Origin: an uncultured Porphyromonadaceae bacterium
GTDB taxonomy: Bacteria > Bacteroidota > Bacteroidia > Bacteroidales > Muribaculaceae
Length of the DNA: 58,682 nt
Assembly (NCBI GenBank): GCA_948467675.1
Contig: CAOKFI010000013.1
Coordinates: forward strand, 1 to 58,682
Direction: 5' to 3'
The notes below the pieces were generated by a model. That model saw only the letters and a program-made list of their open reading frames with translations, did not search any database and was not told where the DNA came from. Made by a program: the position numbers and the translations under genes. Every line of letters starts with the position of its first letter. Position 1 is the stretch's first letter. This document shows positions 17,159-27,700 of the stretch, piece by piece.

Positions 17159-18358
17159 ATGGGAACTGAAACTACTAAACTGAGACACGAGCGTATCGAT
17201 GTGGCTGACGTATTGCGTGGTTTTGCTGTACTAGCCATCATATTGCTCCATTCCATAGAACATTTCAATTTCTACTCATTTCCAGACACGTCAGGACAAA
17301 GTGTCTGGCTTAATTTCTCTGACAGGGCGATATGGGACTCTCTGTTCTTCCTGTTCGGAGGCAAAGCCTATGCCATATTCGCTATGCTTTTCGGATTCAG
17401 TTTCTTCATCCAGCACGACAATCAGCGGATGAAAGGCTATGACTTCAGACTGCGTTTCTGCTGGAGGCTGTTGCTCCTTTTCGCAATCGGGCAGATAAAT
17501 GCCGCCTTTTTCACAGCCGAGATACTCGTCATGTACGCAATCGTAGGATTCGTGCTCGTTGCGACATGCCGTCTGTCTGACAAATGGATTATAGGACTCA
17601 GCATAGCCTGTATACTTCAGCCGACATGTCTATATCAGACAATAAGAACACTCATGTCTGCCGAGTACACGATACCGGGACTTGACACCGGCTCATTCTG
17701 GAAAGCCACGTTTGCAGCTCAGAGCAGCGCAGGTTTCTGGGAAACAGTCAAGGTCAATCTGTGGGAAGGACAATTGGCTTCTCTTGCATGGGCATGGGAT
17801 CACGGACGGATATTCCAGACCGCCGGACTATTCATGGCCGGTATGCTGATCGGCCGAAAAGGATGGTTCAGACAAGAATATCTGTCTGGCTGGGGCTACA
17901 TTCTGGCCATAGCCCTGATATCGTTTTTCCCTCTACATGGCCTTAACAGCATGCTGCCTGACTATATATCAGATTCAAATCTCCTCACACCGCTCAGAAT
18001 CATATTTTCGTCACTCGCCAATCTTTGCTTCATGCTTATTCTGGTAAGCGGCATCCTGTTTGCATATTACCGCACCACAAAAATATCATACATATTATCC
18101 GGTCTCATTCCATACGGTCGTATGAGTATGACCAATTATGTGACGCAAGGTATAATCGGATCAGCACTCTTTTATAACTGGGGGTTCCATCTGCAAGTCG
18201 GTATCACCGGTAGCGTATTGATCGGCATTGCCATTTTCACAATACAGTATCTACTGTGCAGGATATGGATAAACCATCATTCACACGGGCCATTGGAATA
18301 TCTTTGGAAGCGTGCTACCTGGATAGAGTCCCCCGGCTTTTTAACCAGACAAAAATAG
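17159..18358 (+). CDS. DUF418-family polytopic membrane protein
   Basis: A 399-residue integral membrane protein with about ten hydrophobic spans. The N-terminal pattern RIDVADVLRGFAVLAIILLHS and the C-terminal block with GRMSMTNYVTQ and IGSALFYNWG are typical of DUF418 proteins, which are distantly related to membrane acyltransferases; no reaction is established for this family. The start at 17159 keeps the conserved RIDxxDxLRGFA block complete; an in-frame GTG at 17201 would cut into it. It is 6 bp from the Nudix gene, so it heads a three-gene run with Nudix and priA. Confidence 0.82.
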   Translation: MGTETTKLRHERIDVADVLRGFAVLAIILLHSIEHFNFYSFPDTSGQSVWLNFSDRAIWDSLFFLFGGKAYAIFAMLFGFSFFIQHDNQRMKGYDFRLRFCWRLLLLFAIGQINAAFFTAEILVMYAIVGFVLVATCRLSDKWIIGLSIACILQPTCLYQTIRTLMSAEYTIPGLDTGSFWKATFAAQSSAGFWETVKVNLWEGQLASLAWAWDHGRIFQTAGLFMAGMLIGRKGWFRQEYLSGWGYILAIALISFFPLHGLNSMLPDYISDSNLLTPLRIIFSSLANLCFMLILVSGILFAYYRTTKISYILSGLIPYGRMSMTNYVTQGIIGSALFYNWGFHLQVGITGSVLIGIAIFTIQYLLCRIWINHHSHGPLEYLWKRATWIESPGFLTRQK

Positions 18359-18364
18359 AATATA

Positions 18365-18919
18365 ATGAACACCAATACCGATGACCGTAGTTGGGAAGTC
18401 ATTGACAGTGAATATCTGTTCCGACGCCCGTGGCTTACAGCCAGGCGCGACCATGTCAGGCTACCTAACGGCAATGAGATACCTGAATACTATATACTGG
18501 AATATCCCGACTGGATCAATGTAATAGCTATTACAGATAGCGGCGAGTTCGTAATGATACGTCAGTATCGCCACGGCCTAAGACGGACCTGCTATGAACT
18601 TCCTGCCGGAGTGGTAGAGGATGGCGAAGATCCGCTTTACGCAGCCAAACGCGAACTGTTGGAAGAAACCGGTTTCGGGGGCGGAGAATGGACCAGACTC
18701 ATGACATTGTCGCCGAATCCGAGCACCAATACCAATCTGACACACTGCTATCTTGCAACAGGTGTGCAAAAGCAGGCAGAACAGCACCTTGACATGGGCG
18801 AAGATCTCAGTGTGCATCTGCTCTCGCCGCATAAAGTAAAAAAGCTCCTCGCCGACAATGAGATAATGCAGGCGCTTATGGCTGCTCCTTTGTGGAAATA
18901 TTTTGCCACCGGATTATGA
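18365..18919 (+). CDS. Nudix hydrolase, ADP-ribose pyrophosphatase-like
   Basis: A 184-residue Nudix enzyme that hydrolyses a nucleoside diphosphate linked to another group. The Nudix box is complete around residues 81-103: the Gly, a Glu six residues on, then RELLEETGF, matching GX5EX7REUXEEXGU. The order of the N-terminal strands and the MIRQYRHG segment resembles ADP-sugar pyrophosphatases (NudF type); the true substrate cannot be read from sequence. Its last codons overlap the start of priA in an ATGA. Confidence 0.92.
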   Translation: MNTNTDDRSWEVIDSEYLFRRPWLTARRDHVRLPNGNEIPEYYILEYPDWINVIAITDSGEFVMIRQYRHGLRRTCYELPAGVVEDGEDPLYAAKRELLEETGFGGGEWTRLMTLSPNPSTNTNLTHCYLATGVQKQAEQHLDMGEDLSVHLLSPHKVKKLLADNEIMQALMAAPLWKYFATGL

Positions 18920-21387
18920 GCGACAAATACGCTGAAGTCATATTGCCACTACCGTTGTATTCCACGTTCACCTATGGTATATGCGAAAACGACATATCAA
19001 AGGTCAAAGTAGGATCTCGTGTTATAGTACCGTTCGGCCGTAAGAAATTCTATACCGGTATTGTATCCGCACTGACACCAATAGCACCGGACGGATACGA
19101 TGTCAAAGAGATATTACAGGTTCTTGATGACGAACCGATATTGCGTCATCCGCAACTACGGTTCTGGAACTGGATCTCAGAATATTATTTATGTGCTATC
19201 GGTGATGTATATAAAGCAGGAGTTCCGGCCGGCCTAAAAATAGAGAGCGAGACATTTGTCGAAATAGCTCCGGATTATGAGTTCTCCGACGAGGATCCTC
19301 TGTCAGAACGGGAAACATTAATATATCAGCTCCTTGACCATGAAGGCAAACTTACAGCTGCTGAGATTGAAAAAAAATCCGGACTGAAACGCGTTGAAGC
19401 GACACTATCGAAAATGCTCGAGCATGGTGTTGTTGCCATCAGCGAGAAACTCGTTGAAAGATATCGTTCCAGAAAAGAGACTTATGTACGTATAAATTTC
19501 GATGCGACAGATACCGATCTTTTCCATCAGGCTTTTGACAATGTAAAAGGGGCAAAAAAGCAGGAAATGCTATTGCTGACACTTGTACAATTGTCAGGAG
19601 CGATGAGAAAAGGACAGCTTCCGGTTGAGATCACGCGCGACTTGTTGCTGGAACGTAGCGGATGCTCCAAGGCAATCCTGAAAATATTAGTGCAAAAAAA
19701 ACTCGTCACGACATATACTAAAGATATAAATAGACTGAAATACTATGGAGCCACAGCTCCAGAACTTCCTTCTCTTTCTGAATCCCAGCAAAAAGCCCTT
19801 AAAGAGATACATCACAGTTTTATAGACCATGATATCTCACTGTTGCATGGTGTCACATCGAGTGGCAAGACCGAAATATACATACACCTGATCGACTATG
19901 TGCTGCAGCAGGGCAATCAGGTTTTGTTTTTAGTGCCGGAAATAGCACTGACCACCCAATTGACCCAACGCCTTCAGAAAGTGTTTGGTGAAAAAGTTAT
20001 CATATATCATTCGAAATTCAGCGATAACGAACGAGTGGACATCTGGAAAGACTTGTTACATTCCACTCAGCCGAGAGTCATACTCGGAGCCAGATCCTCA
20101 ATATTTCTGCCGTTCCAAAAACTTGGACTGATCATAGTCGACGAGGAACACGAGACAAGCTACAAGCAATTTGATCCGGCACCTCGCTACAATGCCCGCG
20201 ATGCGGCCACAGTACTGGCCTCGATGCATGGAGCAAAGACTTTGCTCGGAAGTGCCACCCCTGCTGTTGAGACATATTATAAAGCTCTTTCAGGAAAGTA
20301 CGGAATTATCCGTCTATCGGAACGATACGGAGGTGTGGAACTACCTGAAATCCGCATCATCGACATGAGTAAAGAGCGGATGCGCCGAAGTATCAGCGGC
20401 ACATTCGCGGAAGAAACGGCCAGACTGGCTCACGATGCTCTCGAAGAAGACCGACAGGTGATATTTTTTCACAACCGTCGCGGATTTGCGCCACTTGCAC
20501 GATGCAGGCAGTGTTCCTATATACCGAAATGCGAACAATGCGATGTATCACTGACATATCACCGACGGATAAACCGTCTTGTATGTCATTATTGCGGCAA
20601 CACATACGAATTGCCATCTATATGTCCTGCCTGCAAAGAACCATCCATTGAAGTCGTCGGATACGGGACCGAACGCATAGAGGACGAAGTGGCAGATCTG
20701 TTTCCAGATACACGTATCACGCGCATGGATCTTGACACTACACGTAACAAAGACAGTTACGAAAACATAATCTCAGAGTTTTCAGCACACAAAAGCGATA
20801 TTCTGGTCGGGACTCAGATGGTTACCAAAGGGCTCGACTTTGCCGGCGTGAATCTTGTAGGTATACTCAATGCCGATACCCTCATAAATTTCCCTGATTT
20901 CAGATCATCGGAACGGGCATTCAACATGATGATGCAGGTTGCAGGAAGAGCCGGTCGCCGCAATGGAGGCGGCATTGTGGCCGTTCAGACATATCAGCCT
21001 GAACATCCGCTAATCTCACATCTGCAAAAGCATGACTACAACAGCTTCTATGAAATGGAAATCGAGGATCGGAAAAGATACACCTATCCCCCATTTTCAC
21101 GACTCATATACATATATCTGAAACATCGCGACGAACATACTGTCGATGACATCGCTGTCAGCTATGGATATAAGTTGCGCGAACTGTTCGGTACACGTGT
21201 CTATGGGCCTGACGAGCCTGCTGTCTCACGTATCCAGTCGCTATATATCAGAAAACTGATGTTAAAAATCGAAACAGGCGCATCAATGAAAAAAGTCAAA
21301 GAAATATTGCGCTCGCTGTTCGAACAAATGCACAATCTGCCCCAAATGAAAGGAGTGGCAGTATATTATGATGTGGATCCCATGTAA
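18916..21387 (+). CDS. priA: Primosomal replication restart helicase PriA
   Basis: PriA reloads the replisome at stalled forks: a 3'-5' superfamily 2 helicase that recognises fork structures. At 823 residues it has the normal length. Visible motifs include the Walker A loop HGVTSSGKTEIY, the DEAH-type box VDEEHETSYKQFDP, and eight cysteines in four CxxC pairs that bind zinc (from CRQCSYIPKC to ICPAC). The N-terminal 100 residues form the DNA-binding 3'BD. I chose ATG 18916 because it overlaps the Nudix stop as ATGA and starts with the conserved MSDKYAEVILPLPL; the in-frame upstream ATG at 18892 lies inside the Nudix gene. Confidence 0.96.
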   Translation: MSDKYAEVILPLPLYSTFTYGICENDISKVKVGSRVIVPFGRKKFYTGIVSALTPIAPDGYDVKEILQVLDDEPILRHPQLRFWNWISEYYLCAIGDVYKAGVPAGLKIESETFVEIAPDYEFSDEDPLSERETLIYQLLDHEGKLTAAEIEKKSGLKRVEATLSKMLEHGVVAISEKLVERYRSRKETYVRINFDATDTDLFHQAFDNVKGAKKQEMLLLTLVQLSGAMRKGQLPVEITRDLLLERSGCSKAILKILVQKKLVTTYTKDINRLKYYGATAPELPSLSESQQKALKEIHHSFIDHDISLLHGVTSSGKTEIYIHLIDYVLQQGNQVLFLVPEIALTTQLTQRLQKVFGEKVIIYHSKFSDNERVDIWKDLLHSTQPRVILGARSSIFLPFQKLGLIIVDEEHETSYKQFDPAPRYNARDAATVLASMHGAKTLLGSATPAVETYYKALSGKYGIIRLSERYGGVELPEIRIIDMSKERMRRSISGTFAEETARLAHDALEEDRQVIFFHNRRGFAPLARCRQCSYIPKCEQCDVSLTYHRRINRLVCHYCGNTYELPSICPACKEPSIEVVGYGTERIEDEVADLFPDTRITRMDLDTTRNKDSYENIISEFSAHKSDILVGTQMVTKGLDFAGVNLVGILNADTLINFPDFRSSERAFNMMMQVAGRAGRRNGGGIVAVQTYQPEHPLISHLQKHDYNSFYEMEIEDRKRYTYPPFSRLIYIYLKHRDEHTVDDIAVSYGYKLRELFGTRVYGPDEPAVSRIQSLYIRKLMLKIETGASMKKVKEILRSLFEQMHNLPQMKGVAVYYDVDPM

Positions 21388-21389
21388 AT

Positions 21390-21435
21390 AAGAACCCGTT
21401 CCCCGATATTTTTTAACGATGGGGAACGGGCTCTT
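21390..21435. terminator. Bidirectional terminator between convergent genes
   Basis: A 15-bp stem (21390-21404 with 21421-21435, one mismatch) encloses a 16-nt T-rich loop. It lies between the priA stop (21387) and the stop of the opposing thioredoxin-like gene (21440). The mismatch is A·C on the plus RNA but a G·U wobble on the minus RNA, so the hairpin is slightly stronger for the minus transcript. Confidence 0.7.
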
Positions 21436-21439
21436 AACA

Positions 21440-21931
21440 TCATAGGGCGGAAATACTGTCCGATATCATATCCAATGACGGGTTGCGTGCGACAACTTTA
21501 CCTGAGGGATCAACTAAAAACGACTGAAATCCATTTTTAAGACCATATCGGCTTATCAGCCTGTCGGCAGAAATTCCATCTACACGCACTTGAAGAGGAG
21601 ATCCGGCAAGATTATCCCGTTTAAGTATTTCTTTGAACATCGACGGGCTAGTATCGAAATTCACCCCGATATGCTCAAGCCCTGTGTTCCGGCTTGCCAG
21701 CGATGAATACATAATATTCGATAACCGAGATTTCGCATCACCAGATGACCAAAATGTCAGCAACACATATTTTCCGCGCATATCATCCAGTGATATCGCG
21801 GAATCTCCCTCTCCAAAAAACAATTTCGGGGCAGAATATGTCTCCGTATTCCTTAGCAATGGTCCTTCATGAGCTGAAATCAGCAACAAAACCGCGACAG
21901 CCAGAAATATAGTAAATACAGCACGTTTCAT
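21440..21931 (-). CDS. Thioredoxin-fold envelope protein lacking CxxC
   Basis: This 163-residue protein has an N-terminal signal or membrane anchor (residues 1-20) followed by a TlpA/AhpC-type thioredoxin fold: YVLLTFWSSGDAKSR where WCxxC normally stands, a VNFDTSP strand, and FLVDPSGKVVARNP near the end. Both redox cysteines are absent (W61-S-S-G), so it cannot act as a normal thiol oxidoreductase; a structural or ligand-binding role is possible. It is convergent with priA and divergent from the RND operon. Bacteroidales carry many such variants in lipid or envelope stress contexts, but I cannot name a function. Confidence 0.75.
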   Translation of the reverse strand: MKRAVFTIFLAVAVLLLISAHEGPLLRNTETYSAPKLFFGEGDSAISLDDMRGKYVLLTFWSSGDAKSRLSNIMYSSLASRNTGLEHIGVNFDTSPSMFKEILKRDNLAGSPLQVRVDGISADRLISRYGLKNGFQSFLVDPSGKVVARNPSLDMISDSISAL

Positions 21932-22045
21932 AATTCATACTTTTTAATATGAACTGCATTTCCATACATGGAGTTTTGTGCTTTTGCATAGTTTAATCTC
22001 CATTCACTCCATGAAACGGCACCTTCAGGGTGTTCCTCAAGGCAA

Positions 22046-22053
22046 CAAAATTA
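22046..22053 (-). promoter_or_regulatory. Possible promoter -7 box for thioredoxin-like gene
   Basis: The minus strand reads TAATTTTG, which would give a leader of about 110 nt before the start at 21931. No clear -33 box was found. The 195-bp intergenic space also contains a short inverted repeat (TTCATA...TATGAA) just upstream of the gene; nothing else recognisable was seen. Confidence 0.3.
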
Positions 22054-22126
22054 TCCTTTTTGTCTTCATCCTGTGAACGTTTGCCACTCATACAAAGTTA
22101 TATATGCATATTCAACCTCAAGGTTT

Positions 22127-23533
22127 ATGCATTTAATTACTCACGTTGTACTCCTGTTCATAGCTATAGGCTTCCCATTATACGGTATTTGCGCCACACC
22201 TGTCAGTTCCGATAGTATACCTCCTGGTTGGGATTATCCGTCAGATTTCGATCAATCGCAGCTTCCAGATCCGGAATGGTGGCAGCAATTCGGCGATACC
22301 ACACTGGATTCACTCATAAGCTACGGCATAACGAACAACTACGACATAGCCATGTCTGCACGCCGAGTAGAGATCGCACATCTGACAATGAATACCGCCA
22401 AATCCGGATATATGCCGCAACTGGCAATATCCGCCGGATGGATTAAAGATCGGACATCCGGAAGCATATCCCGCTATAACCCTCATTCAGGAACTGATGA
22501 CTACTGGAATGCCGGGCTGAACATGAGCTGGGAAATAGACCTATTCGGCAAAATACATGAGTCAGTAAAAAACAAGAAGGGATTATGGCAGGCTTCAAAG
22601 GCCGAATATGCCGGTACGATAGTATCGGTCTGTGCCGGCATAGCCTCCGCATATATAAACCTGCGCATGTATCAGGAACAACTGGCTTTAGCCGAAGCCC
22701 ATAAAGATTCCCAATGGAAAGTAGTCAAAATAACCGAGGCCCGGCATGAAGCCGGTATCGCTTCAATGCTTGATGTGGCACAGGCAAAAACAGTATATTA
22801 CTCGACATGTGCAACCATTCCAGAACTAAAAACCGCCATACACAATTCGATAAACGCTATCGCCATACTTATAGGCGTATTTCCTGATGAGATCGAATCA
22901 AAACTTAATTCACCCGGATCCATGCCGGATTATCGCCAGATCATTCGAACCGGAGTCCCGGCCGATCTTCTTCGCCGACGTCCTGATATAGCAGCAGCAG
23001 AAAAAGAACTCTCCGCATACGCGGCGGAGTTAGGGCTTGCAAAAAAAGACTTCCTGCCAACGCTGACACTCAATGGCTCGATCGGAACAAGCGCCCATCA
23101 TGCCGGAGATTTGTTTACCGGTAAGTCTTTTACATATACCATCGCACCGACTCTATCGTGGACTGTTTTCGATGGAATGAGCCGACGTTACAATACACTG
23201 TCAGCCAGGCAGCAAATGGAAACCGGAATCGAAAACTATAATCTTACAGTACTTACCGCAGTAAAAGAAGCCGACAATGCAATGTGCTCATATGTCAATA
23301 CAATCGAACGCATCGACGCTATAGACCAGACTGTCTCCCAGTGTAAAAAAGCGATGGAACTATCCCTGGATCTTTACAAACGGGGACTATCCCCTTTCAC
23401 AGACGTAGTCGATTCACAGATCAGTCTTCTGGAATATCAGACTCAGTACATATCGGCACGCGGCACAGCTTTGTCTGCACTGATCAGTCTGTACGAAGCT
23501 TTGGGTGGCGGCTGGAACGCCTCTGACATGTAA
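22127..23533 (+). CDS. RND efflux outer membrane channel (TolC/OprM family)
   Basis: A 468-residue outer-membrane factor that forms the exit duct of a tripartite efflux pump. Two repeated OEP halves are visible, with coiled-coil helices, the NAGLNMSWEIDLFGK strand, and DLLRRRPDIAAAEKELSA, a hallmark of the OprM/NodT group. I chose ATG 22127 because the following residues make a signal peptide (MHLITHVVLLFIAIG); an in-frame ATG at 22073 would put 18 unrelated residues before it. The lipobox is not canonical, so the protein may be unlipidated. It is the first gene of the operon with adaptor (28 bp on) and pump. Confidence 0.92.
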   Translation: MHLITHVVLLFIAIGFPLYGICATPVSSDSIPPGWDYPSDFDQSQLPDPEWWQQFGDTTLDSLISYGITNNYDIAMSARRVEIAHLTMNTAKSGYMPQLAISAGWIKDRTSGSISRYNPHSGTDDYWNAGLNMSWEIDLFGKIHESVKNKKGLWQASKAEYAGTIVSVCAGIASAYINLRMYQEQLALAEAHKDSQWKVVKITEARHEAGIASMLDVAQAKTVYYSTCATIPELKTAIHNSINAIAILIGVFPDEIESKLNSPGSMPDYRQIIRTGVPADLLRRRPDIAAAEKELSAYAAELGLAKKDFLPTLTLNGSIGTSAHHAGDLFTGKSFTYTIAPTLSWTVFDGMSRRYNTLSARQQMETGIENYNLTVLTAVKEADNAMCSYVNTIERIDAIDQTVSQCKKAMELSLDLYKRGLSPFTDVVDSQISLLEYQTQYISARGTALSALISLYEALGGGWNASDM

Positions 23534-23561
23534 AAGATGTAAGAATTAAAACAGAACCACT

Positions 23562-24698
23562 ATGAAACCATTAAACATAGCCGGTCTCTCAACCGGCCTG
23601 ACAGCAGTCATAACGGCAGGCATACTATCCGCATCATGCTCCCGTAATAATGCCGGATCAGAAACAGGACATGCGCCATCGATCGATGTTGCATATCCTG
23701 TATGCGACTCCGTGACATTACACAAGAGTTATCCGGGATATCTGACCGCAAGTGAAGAAGTTCCGCTTGTTGCCAGGGTTTCAGGGACTCTGCTGTCAAG
23801 CGACTATGAACCAGGCACACACGTCAATAAAGGCCAGATTCTGTTCAGGATCGAGGATACGAAATATCGCGATGCCTTACAACAGGCGGAAGCAGCGCTT
23901 ACCACAGCTATAAGCACCAATGACTATGCTGTAAAGAACTATCAGGCGTTGAAAAAAGCGCTCGAAAGCGATGCCGTAAGCCGGATAGAGGTATCTGAGG
24001 CAGAGTCTGCCATGCATGAAAGCGAAGCTGAGATAAAAAAAGCCGAAGCTGCAGTCGAGACAGCTCGTACCAACCTCAACTACTGCATAGTCCATGCTCC
24101 CATATCAGGAAAAGTATCCAGACGCAATGTGGATCCAGGCACATTTGTAGACGGAAGCATGAATGCTGTCGAACTCGCCAGAATATACAATGACGATGTA
24201 ATGACAGCGACATTCAATATCGAAGACCGGCAATATATCAATCTTATTACAAATCAAGGAGAACTCAATAGTCCGCGACTATCACGTATTCCGATAAAAT
24301 TCAGCGAAAGCCTTCCACACGACTATTATGCAGATCTCACATACACATCCCCAAACATCGATACGGGAACCGGGACATTGATGATGCAGGCCAAAATACC
24401 GAACACATACGGAGAACTAAAAAGCGGCATGTATATAACTGTCGATCTGCCATATGCCACCGATCTGAATGCAATAATGGTAAAAGATGCATCCATAGGC
24501 ACTGACCAGCGAGGTAAATATCTATATACGCTTAATGACTCAAACAGGATCATATACACACCTGTCACAACAGGAGAACTGATTCAAGACAGTATGCGTA
24601 TTATAACAGACGGACTGTCAGACAGCACATTGTACGTGACAAAGGCACTATTGAAAGTCCGCCCTGATGAGAAAGTCCGTCCTATAATCACAAAATAA
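23562..24698 (+). CDS. RND efflux periplasmic adaptor (AcrA-like lipoprotein)
   Basis: Membrane fusion protein of 378 residues linking the inner-membrane pump to the outer channel. The signal peptide ends at Cys26 (LSASC), so it is lipid-anchored in the inner membrane. The barrel-sandwich halves are visible (VARVSGTLLSSDYEPGTHVNKGQ and the ...APISGKVSRRNVDPGTFV region) on either side of a helical hairpin rich in Ala and Glu, then beta-barrel and membrane-proximal domains. It is 18 bp ahead of the pump gene. Confidence 0.94.
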   Translation: MKPLNIAGLSTGLTAVITAGILSASCSRNNAGSETGHAPSIDVAYPVCDSVTLHKSYPGYLTASEEVPLVARVSGTLLSSDYEPGTHVNKGQILFRIEDTKYRDALQQAEAALTTAISTNDYAVKNYQALKKALESDAVSRIEVSEAESAMHESEAEIKKAEAAVETARTNLNYCIVHAPISGKVSRRNVDPGTFVDGSMNAVELARIYNDDVMTATFNIEDRQYINLITNQGELNSPRLSRIPIKFSESLPHDYYADLTYTSPNIDTGTGTLMMQAKIPNTYGELKSGMYITVDLPYATDLNAIMVKDASIGTDQRGKYLYTLNDSNRIIYTPVTTGELIQDSMRIITDGLSDSTLYVTKALLKVRPDEKVRPIITK

Positions 24699-24716
24699 AA
24701 GCATTCAGACGACTCT

Positions 24717-27700
24717 ATGTTTTCGCGTTTCTTCATATCCCGCCCAATATTCGCCATCGTACTGGCTCTTATCATGGTTCTTGCCGGCTTGCTGACTGTC
24801 AAGACTCTGCCAGTCGCTCAATATCCGGAAATAACACCGCCTACGGTAATGGTATCCGCCACATATCCCGGAGCCGACGCCAAGACCGTAGCCGAAACAA
24901 TCGGAGTACCGATCGAAGAACAACTCAATGGCGTCGAGAACATGATGTATATGAGCTCCTCGTCCGGATCAGATGGCTCATATTCCCTGACTATCACTTT
25001 TGATATGGGTACCGATCTCGATATGGCTACAGTCAAAGTCCAGAACCGCATATCTCTCGCAGAAGCACAGCTCCCGGCATCTGTAAAGCAGCAAGGCGTA
25101 TCGGTTATGTCGAGATCTTCAAATATAATTCAGTTCATAGCACTCGAAAGCGACAATCCTGCCGATAGTGCGCTGTATCTCACGAACTATGCAAAACTGC
25201 ATATCGTAGACGAACTGGCAAGGCTCAAGGGTGTAGGCGGTGTATCGGCATTCGGAGCCGGACAATACAGCATGCGCGTATGGCTTGATCCTGAGATTAT
25301 GCGCATACGCGGTATCACTCCGGCAGAGGTCATGACGGCAATACAATCGCAGAATGTAGAAGTATCTGCCGGTAGCGTAGGACAGGCTCCGCAAGCTGCT
25401 AAAAATGCATTTGAATTCACTCTGTCGGCACAAGGTCGCCTGACATCACCGGACCAGTTTGGCGAAATCATCATAAAATCGGATCCGGATCAACATGGCA
25501 TATTGAGATTACGAGATATAGCACGAATCGACCTTGGCAGCGAAAGCTATGGCACGATATCCCACGTCAGCGGCAAACAAGCCGGATTGCTGGCCGTATA
25601 CCAACTTCCGGGAGCCAACGCTCTCGACGTTGCAAAAGAAGTCGATGCTAAGTTATCAGATCTGTCCCGATATTTTCCTGAAGGATTACATTACCATGTG
25701 ATCATGGATACGACCAAGTTTGTCACGGCTTCTATCGACGAGGTCTTGATCACATTCGTGGAAACGACTCTGATTGTAATGCTCGTAATCCTTATATTTC
25801 TACAGAATTGGAGAGCCGTAATCATTCCAATGCTTACCATACCGGTTTCACTCATAGCCACATTTGCAGTTATGAAAGTCCTGGGCTTTACACTGAATAC
25901 ACTTACATTGTTCGGTCTGGTTTTGGCAATCGCTATCGTAGTCGACGATGCCATTGTGGTAGTAGAGGATTGTTCCAGAATTGTCGACGAAGGCAAAATG
26001 TCACCTCGCCAGGCTGCGATGAAAGCTATGAAAGAGTTGCAGGGCCCGGTTATCGGCGAAGTATTGGTTCTGTTATCAGTCTTTATACCGACTGCCTTTA
26101 TCAGTGGCATTACCGGGCAGCTGTATAAACAGTTCGCACTCACGATTGCTGTATCCACCGCATTTTCAGGATTCAATGCTCTTACGTTTACCCCGGCTAT
26201 GTGCGCGTTGTTTCTAAAGCCCGCACGTCCATCCCGATTCATACCTTACAGATGGTTCAACAGAGGTTTCGGATCCACACTCAGTCTCTACACTGAAGTC
26301 ATAGGGAAGTTCCTTCGTAAACCATTGGCAGCAATAAGTATATACTTTATAATATGTGCTGTTGCTTTCTGGGGATTTATCAAAACGCCGACGTCGTATG
26401 TGCCTGAGGAGGATATGGGCTACTTCATGACTTCAGTACAGTTGCCTACAGGCGCGTCGCTCGAGCGCACAGATTCGATAGTAAAAAAAGTTTCGTCCGA
26501 TATTCTGACAATACCAGAAGTCGAAAATGTCATTTCAGTATCTGGCGTCTCATTTATGGCCGGAGGAAACGGCAGCAATCTCGGTTCGATGTTCGTTACA
26601 CTGAAACCGTGGAACGAACGCAAAGGTAAGAATCAGTCTGTATCAGCAGTAATCGACAAAGTCGATCAACTAACTTCCCGGATACAGGAAGCAATCGTTT
26701 TCTCACTCAATCCTCCGGCTATTCCAGGGCTGGGCATGACATCCGGTCTGGAAATGGAACTACTCGACATCAACAATCTCGGTCCGGGAAAAATGGCCGA
26801 TGCCATACGCCAGATCCAGGATGCGGCAGCCAAAGACAGCCGTATAGCGTCTGTCACATCGCTATATCAGGGCGAAGTCCCGCAATACACATTAAATATA
26901 GACCGCAACAAAGTCGAGATGCTTGGGCTCAATCTAAGCAATGTATTCACTACCCTGTCGGAATATATGGGCAACACATACGTAAATGATTTCGTTGATT
27001 TCGGGAGAGTGTACCAGGTCAATATCGGAGCTGAAAGTACATACAGAGCCAATGTGGATGATGTGCTTGCCCTTAGCGTTGTCAATGATGAAGGCCGCAT
27101 GGTTCCGTTCTCCGCATTTACAGAGATTGAGCCGACAATGGGACAAGCGACTGTAAACCGTTACAATATGTATACTTCCGCATCACTCACAGCATCTGTA
27201 CGCAACGGAATAAGTTCATCGGAAGGCATAGATGCCATGGAAAATATAGTAAGCGAAAACCTCGGCACCAACTATTCATACGCCTGGACAGGAGAAGCAT
27301 ATCAAGAGACCAAAGCCGGAGCCACAATATCAATAGTTCTGGCATTTGCCATAATTCTGACACTGCTTGTTCTGGCTGCGCAATACGAAAGCCTCACTGA
27401 TCCTGTTGCGGTCATCATAGCTATGCCTACCGCCATACTCGGCACAGTACTCGGATGCATATTCATGGGACAAAGTATCAGCATATATACTCAGATAGGT
27501 ATCATATTACTACTTGGACTATCTGCAAAAAATGCAATACTCATAGTCGAATATGCGCGAGATTACAGGCAAGGCGGTACAGATATAAATCGCGCGGCAG
27601 CCGACGCAGGCCGTATACGATTCCGCCCCATCATGATGACCGCAATCGCATTCGTATTCGGTGTGATGCCTATGCTATTCGCCACAGGAGCCGGAGCACA

